Part shown: one piece after another, positions 57,596 to 64,000 of the stretch
Position numbering within the stretch: the stretch's first letter is position 1
Layout of the letters: the number at the start of each line of letters is the position of its first letter
DNA from: Spirogloea muscicola
Lineage: Eukaryota; Streptophyta; Zygnematophyceae; Spirogloeales; Spirogloeaceae
Reading direction: 5' to 3'
Assembly (NCBI GenBank): GCA_009602725.1
Contig: WELB01000118.1
Location: 129,723 to 193,722 of the forward strand
Length of the DNA: 64,000 bases
Notes under the pieces: generated by a model
What the model was told of the DNA's origin: nothing
Seen by the model: only the letters and a program-made list of their open reading frames with translations
Database searches by the model: none
Made by a program: the position numbers and the translations under genes

Positions 57596-58393
57596 CAGCT
57601 GCCCAGTGGGGGGGGTGGTGGTGGTGACCGGGGCCCGCGCGCGGCCCGGCGCGTATCGGGGCGCGTATCGTGCGGTGCGCCGGCCACCAGCAAAGGCGGA
57701 TGACGTCAGCGGGGGCGGGACACATGGCGCACGAGAGTTCGTGAGGTGGGGCCCGCCGCCCCGGTCGTCCTCTGCGGGTACCCGGTCCACCGCCCTCGGG
57801 CGCGGCCCTCCCCAGAAGCGCCCCGTCCTCTGCGGGCAAACTAGGGCCTCCCCGCCGCCCCGGGCCTCAATGATTTGCTGCTTTGTTTCTTCTTGTGCTT
57901 GTTATCTTATTGGCATCTCATTCTTCGGCTTTGGACACTGTCCATTTTTTTTGGGCTGGCTTTGCCAGCCCCTCTTTCTCTATGGGCGAGCCTTCTTTTA
58001 GCTCTTCCAATGTATGGCAGTGCTAGCCTGGCCAGCCAGGAACGAACGTCCAAGAAGGAACGTATAATGCCTATGCCGCCTCGCCCCGTCCTCTGTCGGC
58101 ACCGCCGTGCCCCGTCCTGTGGATACACCCTGCCCCGGGCGGTCCCCCACAGCTGGCGCGCCCAGCGGCGGCGGCCTGCCGCGCGTGCGGGCGCGCATGC
58201 GCGTACGGACCCTCCGGCACTTGCAGCCGGCGCGAGCGTGCCCTGTACGGCCGCTGCTGACGTCACCCCCGGGGCAGCCTGGAACTCTCCACCAGCCCGA
58301 CGAACGCTCCCCCGCCGCCCGACACTCGGCGCCGCCCCACGGCCGCGGCGGCGGCGGCGGCGGCGGCGAGTGTCGGGCATTTGGCGGCGAGCG
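57596..58393 (+). promoter_or_regulatory. Upstream region of the SBP gene with two TGACGTCA sites and a LINE tip
   Basis: A GC-rich region leading to the SBP gene and its N run. Perfect 8-base palindromes TGACGTCA, the classic CRE-type bZIP site, lie at 57701-57708 and 58258-58265. A plus-strand LINE hairpin tip (GGCTTTGGACACTGTCCATT, then GGGCTGGCTTTGCCAGCCC) occupies about 57910-57995 between them, nearly identical to the tip at 57055-57135. No transcription start can be fixed. Confidence 0.45.
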
Positions 58394-58814
58394 NNNNNNN
58401 NNNNNNNNNNNNNNNNNNNNNNNNNNNNNNNNNNNNNNNNNNNNNNNNNNNNNNNNNNNNNNNNNNNNNNNNNNNNNNNNNNNNNNNNNNNNNNNNNNNN
58501 NNNNNNNNNNNNNNNNNNNNNNNNNNNNNNNNNNNNNNNNNNNNNNNNNNNNNNNNNNNNNNNNNNNNNNNNNNNNNNNNNNNNNNNNNNNNNNNNNNNN
58601 NNNNNNNNNNNNNNNNNNNNNNNNNNNNNNNNNNNNNNNNNNNNNNNNNNNNNNNNNNNNNNNNNNNNNNNNNNNNNNNNNNNNNNNNNNNNNNNNNNNN
58701 NNNNNNNNNNNNNNNNNNNNNNNNNNNNNNNNNNNNNNNNNNNNNNNNNNNNNNNNNNNNNNNNNNNNNNNNNNNNNNNNNNNNNNNNNNNNNNNNNNNN
58801 NNNNNNNNNNNNNN
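58394..58814. other. Assembly gap (421 N)
   Basis: N run at the 5' end of the SBP-box gene, preceded by GGCGGCGGCGG. Confidence 0.99.
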
Positions 58815-60267
58815 GCCGCCGAGCCCGGCGCCGCCGCGCCGGCGGCGCGGTGCCAGGTGGACGGGTGCGCCGCGGACCTGGGCGCGTACAAGGACTACTA
58901 CCGCCGCCACCGCGTCTGCGTCCTGCACTCCAAGTCCGGCGACGTGGCCGTGCGCGGCCAGCCCCGCCGCTTCTGCCAGCAATGCAGCCGGTGAGGCCGC
59001 CATGCCTCCGCCGCGCAGCTGCCATGGCCGCGGCGGCGCCGGCTCCAATGCTGGCTCGACTTCCCATCCGGGCTCACTTGGGCCGTCATTGGGCTGACGC
59101 CGTTGTTGCCGTCGCAGGTTCCACGACACGCACGAGTTCGACGTGGACAAGCGCAGCTGCCGGCGCCGGCTGCTGGGCCACAACAAGCGGCGCCGGAAGA
59201 CCGCTGCTGGCCAAGGCGCCGTCGCACCAGGCAAGGCCGCCACTATCATGCTCCACAACCCCCCAGCAGCAGCAACGACATGGAGCTCTCTTGCTGCTGG
59301 CAGACCCCAGCTCGCTGCAGTAGCGCCTAGAGGGGTCTTGCCCGGCTGTCGGAGTCCTTGCCAGCACCGTCGCGCCGCTCGTTGATCCGGCAGCCGGCCT
59401 GCGCTGAGCCCTGCCCGTGCCTCCCGCGCACCGCCAGGTCCTTGTGCCGATCAGCAGGCGCCTGCACTCCTTGCGGGCGCCTTTGCGGGCTCATCGCCGT
59501 CATACAGCTCCTCGACAACACAGGAGCCCGACGCGGCGGCCATGCCAGCACCATCAGTGGCTGCCGGCAGTCCTGGAGGGGTGGACAGCGGCTGCTGTTC
59601 GCTGCCGACCTGCAGCTTCCCGGGCCTACGCACGGTCCCCGACTTCGCAGCTGGGGTGAAGCCCGAGCCCGGCAAGGGGCCTCCAACGTGGCCCGGCGGC
59701 AGCAGCGAGAAGCTTGGTGGCATTGCCATTGCTTGTGAGATTCCGTACAGTGGCGGACGGCCATGGCCCGGCGGCCATGCTGAGCCGCTGCGGCCCGCGC
59801 ACAAGCAAGCCTGCCGAGTCCTCGACCTCAATCTGGCCGGCGGCGATGACGATGAGGACGACGACGACGATGACGATGGCGGTCGTGGCTTCGGAGGCTC
59901 CCTCTTTCCTCGGAGCAGCCCGGCATTCCTGACGGCACGCCTCACGCCCGCGGCCCCTGGAAGCGGCGGCGGCAGCGGCAGCGGGGGCTGCGGTAGCAGC
60001 AGTGGCAACGACGGCGGTGAGAAGAGCGAGAGCCCCTTCCTGGACACCGTCGCCTACATCTCCAGTGCTGCCACGCCCTCCGGCTGCGCCCAGGCCATCA
60101 GCTGGCTGCACCGCGATCCCGAGGCGCTGCGCCTCGTTCGGCCTCCAACCGCCTCTGCCGCTGCCGCCGTCGCCATCCGCAAGGGTGGCTCCCCCCCAGA
60201 AGTTGCCGCAAGGAAGCCGCCATTGCCCTCAGGCTGGCACGACACTTCACCGACTGCCGCCCCATGA
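58815..60267 (+). CDS. SBP-box (SPL-type) transcription factor with an EAR-like LDLNL motif, 5' incomplete
   Basis: Plant/green-algal zinc-finger factors binding GTAC cores. The SBP domain is split by an intron at the conserved place: [46 protein letters not shown] | [20 protein letters not shown] then HNKRRRK. The exon ends at 58990 and resumes at 59118 in phase (AGC CG|G TTC). Both zinc ligand sets and the C-terminal bipartite nuclear signal are present. After about 59230 the frame must shift through another intron to reach the long C-terminal frame ending at 60265-60267; that border is unresolved. The C-terminal part has [20 protein letters not shown], an LxLxL repression-type motif before an acidic run, and a small conserved-looking block [20 protein letters not shown]. 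The start lies in the N run. Confidence 0.88.
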
Positions 60268-61665
60268 AGAGCCTTGTGCCCATGATGCCGCTGTATGCTG
60301 ATGTGCCAGCACTGCGACTGGGTCATCCATGTAGCTAGTACTCACATGGCATAAGCTGGCCCTCCCCAGTGAAGCTGGTCGGCCATGCAGTCAAGCACTT
60401 CCAGAGTGTGCGTCAACGCTTCTGGACAGGATAGAGACCGCCCTCATAGACCAAGCTCCCCGGCACTAGCGTAGTCCTCGTCTGCCTTGCGCGTACGGCT
60501 CCCGGCTGCGCGCCTACCCTGCTCTAATTTTTGGGGCCCATTAGCTTTTTGCAGCCCCTCCCCACTGTTTGCAGGGAGCTGTTGATCTCCAGTAAAATAC
60601 TGCCAACAGGTTGGTGGCTACGCACGAGACCGCTCTAAATTTCGACTGGTCATCCACACTCACTGGTCGATTTCTCCGGGTGCCCTTCCTTTCTGTGCTT
60701 TCTCATGAGCAACGGGCATCTGAGGTGCAACACAGCGGCACCTACGAGCTCAAGCAGAGCTTATGGTGGTATTTGCTCATACAAAGCTCAGGCTGGTCTG
60801 TGCTGCACCACTGCTGGGCGCCAGCCGATCAGTTTCCGTTATAAATTACTATTAGGTCATATGATGGAATCTGCAGATTGGGGCGCCAGTCAATGATAGG
60901 AGGATTTAGCCTTTTTGGAGGTACGCCCATGTGAAGAGGGACATGAATCGTGTATTGGACGATTGACTTAGGCATCACGACTCATTGAGATGCATACCAC
61001 CAAATAATTGTCACATTCTATTCAAATCCTTGAAGAAGACGACTTATGAGGTACCACAAACGACTGATGGAGTGGTTGCATTACTTGTGTATGCAATTTC
61101 AGACACATGGGAAGCCTCGCATTGAGTAGCACATACATGATGGCACATGTTGTCATGACAGCAAGTGCGAATGCCTGCTGCGGTGCCGGGCCACTGGAAT
61201 GTCAAAGTCTATCAAAAGAACAGGTACGCAGACTCAATAGGGAGGGAACTTAAGTCTTAAGGCAAGAGAAGGTAGACAAGGAAACCCACAGCTACACTGA
61301 ACCTGGCAGTTGACTGCCACCAACAGCTCTCAGGATGAGAGAAGAGATGCTCCCACTCTGGCAGATGGCCAACCATGAGGAACGGCACAATGTACGCCAT
61401 CCACGTTGCATCGCCAGTGAGTGGTTGGGGAATAGTTACACGGGGAGTGGCCAAGCCCCACAAAGAGAAACAAAAGGAAAGGGGGGTGCAGAAAGAGCGA
61501 TCGATCTCGGCCTGCTTGTACGTCCAGGTCGTAGCCACATCTTGAGGCGCCTTGCCTGTGTTCCTCAGGCTCTCTCATGGGTCCTGAAGGCTTGTTATTG
61601 GGTACTAGAGCTTCTGCACTGTGTGAATCGCTTACTCTTGTCTGCTCGCTCAAATTTCCTGAGGC
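60268..61665. other. Intergenic between convergent SBP and kinase genes
   Basis: About 1.4 kb. A pair of short open frames exist but show no family features. The first few hundred bases are probably SBP 3' UTR. No LINE signature is seen apart from a weak GGGCCCATTAGC..GCAGCCCC stretch near 60535. Confidence 0.45.
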
Positions 61666-63983
61666 TTATTTTGCCAGGCTCATGGCCCGCAACTCAGCTG
61701 CGATTTCGCTGAAACTTGGCCGCTTTTCTGGGCTGTTGGCCCAGCAGCGCTCCATGAGATCTTTCCATGGCGGGTGGCAACCGTGAGGAACGGGAGGCCT
61801 CAGTGTATCATTCAGAATCCCACCTGGCTTACAAGAGCACTACACATATCAGGTGGCAGGTCACCCCCTTCGCAAATGCACATATCATTCAGTATCCCAC
61901 CTGGCTTACAAGAGCACTACACATAGAGGTGGCAGGTCACCCAATTCGCAAATGCACCAGACCATGTGTTGACAGCTCAAGATCTCATCATGTAACCAGA
62001 CTAAAACATGTCACCTTCCACTCCTGACATCTTGACAGCAGACATAGGATGCATACTTGCCAGCAGAAGCAGGAACCCAGGTGTAATACGCATATATTGA
62101 GCACAAGCAGGACCGCAGCACAGCTTGAGAGAGTACAGCAGAACCCATCAGCCAGATGTTGATTGCACGCACCTATAATTGCCCCATAGTGCATGTTTGT
62201 ATAAGGCTCGTCTCCGGTAAGAAGCTCCCACATGACGATTCCAAAGGAGAATACATCAACCTGAACAGCCACATTTTCCCAGACGTGTACTTCAGAGCAA
62301 GCAATACCTGGTATTGACCAACACATGCATTGCTTGCTAACAATAAATGCACTACAAGGAAAGGGCAAGACAAGCTGACCTTCTCTGTGACAAGGGTAGA
62401 GCGTCCATCCAACAGCTCTGGTGCCATCCAGGGCAACGTCCCTCGAACACCTCCTGAAACCATTGTCTTGTGTTTGATCTTTGACAAGCCAAGGTCGCCT
62501 ACTTTACAGATTGGTCTTTGAGTGTCTCTCAAATTCACAAGGAGGTTGTCACATTTGAGGTCAAAATGCACAATATTCTTGGTGTGCAGGTACTCCATTC
62601 CAAACGCGGCATCCATGGCGATAAGAACACGCTTTTTGCGATCAATTGTCCTGCAGAGACATCACTGCAATGTTCAGACTACGGCCTCTGCTCTTCACCG
62701 GTCTTCATGTCATGCAGTCCCCATACCGCAAATTTCTAACTAATGGAGGCCCAGGGCCAATAGCCACCCACTATAAGCACCGCAGAAAACGTACTGGAAC
62801 CACCCCTTGCTTGCTTGAGGAAGCTCATGAATGAACACATTCATGCAAGCAAGATGCCAAGCAGTAGCTCAACAAAACAAGCACAGCATGCTGCTCACCG
62901 CTCCTTCTTGTGAAGGACCTGCTTTAGTGAACCATTGACCATATACTCGGTCACCGTAGCCAAAGTGCCTCCAGGCCCATCTTTGACGACACCATAAAAG
63001 GCAACCACATTGGGGTGATGGAGTGCTGCAAGCATGCTCGCCTCTTTCCAGAAATCAGCGACCTGTAACACAGTATCAAAGCGCCACAACTAAAATGTCA
63101 GAGAATGCCCTGTTAGAAAGGACTTGCAATGCAGGGAAAGGGATCAGGGGTTTACAATGAAAGGTTTAGTGTTCCAGAACAGAAAACAAAGAGGAGCAGC
63201 TCAGAAAGGTAGCTTAACGGTGATAAGAGAGGGTTCCAGAACAGAGAACAGGTAGGAGCAGCTCAGCTCAGGAAGGTAGCCTAACGGTGAAAGAGATAGA
63301 GTGGAGAGATTTGGGCTTATGATCATCGTACTAGTCGATCCCGTTCAGATGCTCGCCCCTGAAAGACACTGGCCTTGATCCGCTTGATGGCCACATCTGT
63401 GCCCCTCCATTTGCCATGGTACACGGTTCCGAAGGTCCCGGATCCTAGCTCCTTGAGCTCTTCCAGATCTGCATTCTTGATTGTCTGCATGCAGATAGCA
63501 CAGCATTCAGCAAGTACAAGCTGGGATTGAAGACATCAACTGAAGCCAGATACAAAGGCTCAGTACCAACAAGTTCATTTGTCAGTGCTAAAATCTCCAT
63601 CAATTGCTCTGCTGTACCTGCAGTCCATGGGCAACGGCCTCCTCTTCTGCAGCTGTTCCTAGAGGCCCATCACTGTCCTCCTTGTCAAGCAGGGACGTTA
63701 AGGGTAGGTCGAGGGCAGCTGGGCCAGCTGCATCTCGTACGTCAGTCGTGCTGGGTATGGGGGCTCTCTTGCTCTCTTGTCTAGCTTGGGCTGCACTGGC
63801 TTGTGCTGTGCTGCCTGCTGCTACATTCTGCTCTGCATTGTGTTCTTCCTGACCAGCTGGCCCAGCTGGTGCCTGTTTCTGTGCGGTTGTAACAGGGCTT
63901 TGGCTCTTGTCGACCGCAGGTGCCTCCTCAAAGTCATCGACCTGAACCCTATTCTTATGGAGAGCAAAGGTGGGAGGCTCCAT
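61666..63983 (-). CDS. Raf-like MAPKKK (plant PB1-RAF, group B type) kinase, 5' end at the window edge
   Basis: A soluble Ser/Thr kinase; plant group B Rafs act upstream of SnRK2 in osmotic signalling. The visible N-terminal exon (about 63618-63983) is Ala/Glu/Gln-rich and opens with ...[18 protein letters not shown]; coding probably continues to the right, where relatives carry a PB1 domain. Catalytic part in order: [20 protein letters not shown] then [19 protein letters not shown] (about 63350-63486), [20 protein letters not shown] then [20 protein letters not shown] (about 62900-63060), [20 protein letters not shown] then [14 protein letters not shown] (about 62440-62616), [35 protein letters not shown] (about 62175-62260), and [20 protein letters not shown] then RAMSLAK, stop at 61666-61668. 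DLG instead of DFG is usual for this plant group. Introns hold two tandem repeats. Confidence 0.92.
61805..61958 (+). repeat. 77-bp tandem duplication in the last kinase intron
   Basis: Two head-to-tail copies of a 77-base unit (anchor CACCTGGCTTACAAGAGCAC at 61821 and 61898) with a few differences. It lies in the intron before the final kinase exon. Confidence 0.9.
63171..63295 (+). repeat. 62-bp tandem duplication in a kinase intron
   Basis: Two imperfect copies of a 62-base unit (anchor GTTCCAGAACAGA at 63171 and 63233, each followed by AGGAGCAGCTCAG and TAACGGTGA) lie between two kinase exons. Confidence 0.85.
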
Positions 63984-64000
63984 GACGTCGTCCGAAGAAG

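Overview
This is nuclear DNA from a eukaryote, most likely a chlorophyte green alga; a trebouxiophyte is my best guess, without phylogenetic proof. The grounds are intron-dense genes with GT..AG borders, GC-rich first exons full of CGG-type runs, and a plant-type gene set: a group C bZIP, an A-class heat shock factor, an SBP-box factor, a PB1-type Raf-like kinase and ARP9. Six N runs (12477-12656, 19214-19216, 32037-33011, 36199, 44961-45330, 58394-58814) are present; most fall in or beside GC-rich first exons, so several genes lack their 5' ends.

Layout: GT61-family glycosyltransferase (+, 370-4567); convergent secreted beta-helix protein (-, 5475-8174); a cluster of retrotransposon 3' ends (8760-12130); C-terminal part of an AP180/CALM-like clathrin adaptor (+, 12657-13765); DPH2 (-, 14919-19090); group C bZIP factor (+, 19901-23385); ARP9-like protein (+, 25254-30586); HSFA-like factor (+, 31969-34576); Erv26/SVP26 cargo receptor (-, 35255-36557); a second retrotransposon cluster ending in a near-complete LINE (36880-44960); Sen1/MAA3-type helicase (+, 45331-51152); a third cluster with a solo LTR (52785-57990); SBP-box factor with an EAR-like motif (+, 58815-60267); Raf-like kinase (-, 61666 to at least 63983). 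The host genes are independent single genes with no operon logic.

The most distinctive content is the LINE system. One long copy on the minus strand encodes an N-terminal zinc finger, a reverse transcriptase and a C-terminal restriction-like endonuclease region. More than twenty heavily 5'-truncated relatives end in the same peptide signature, (S)DLxxLxRGY-stop. Several distinct 3' UTR types follow it, many ending in a GGGCTGG..CCAGCCC hairpin plus GGGCGAGCCC. Two insertions of only 55 and 62 bp lie inside other copies with clear target-site duplications, and empty sites for both are in the window. This shows short self-nesting insertions, resembling in habit the Zepp LINEs of Chlorella and Coccomyxa.

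Exon borders were read by eye. Where I give base-exact exons the splice signals and reading phase agree; elsewhere the CDS span is only the outer range.
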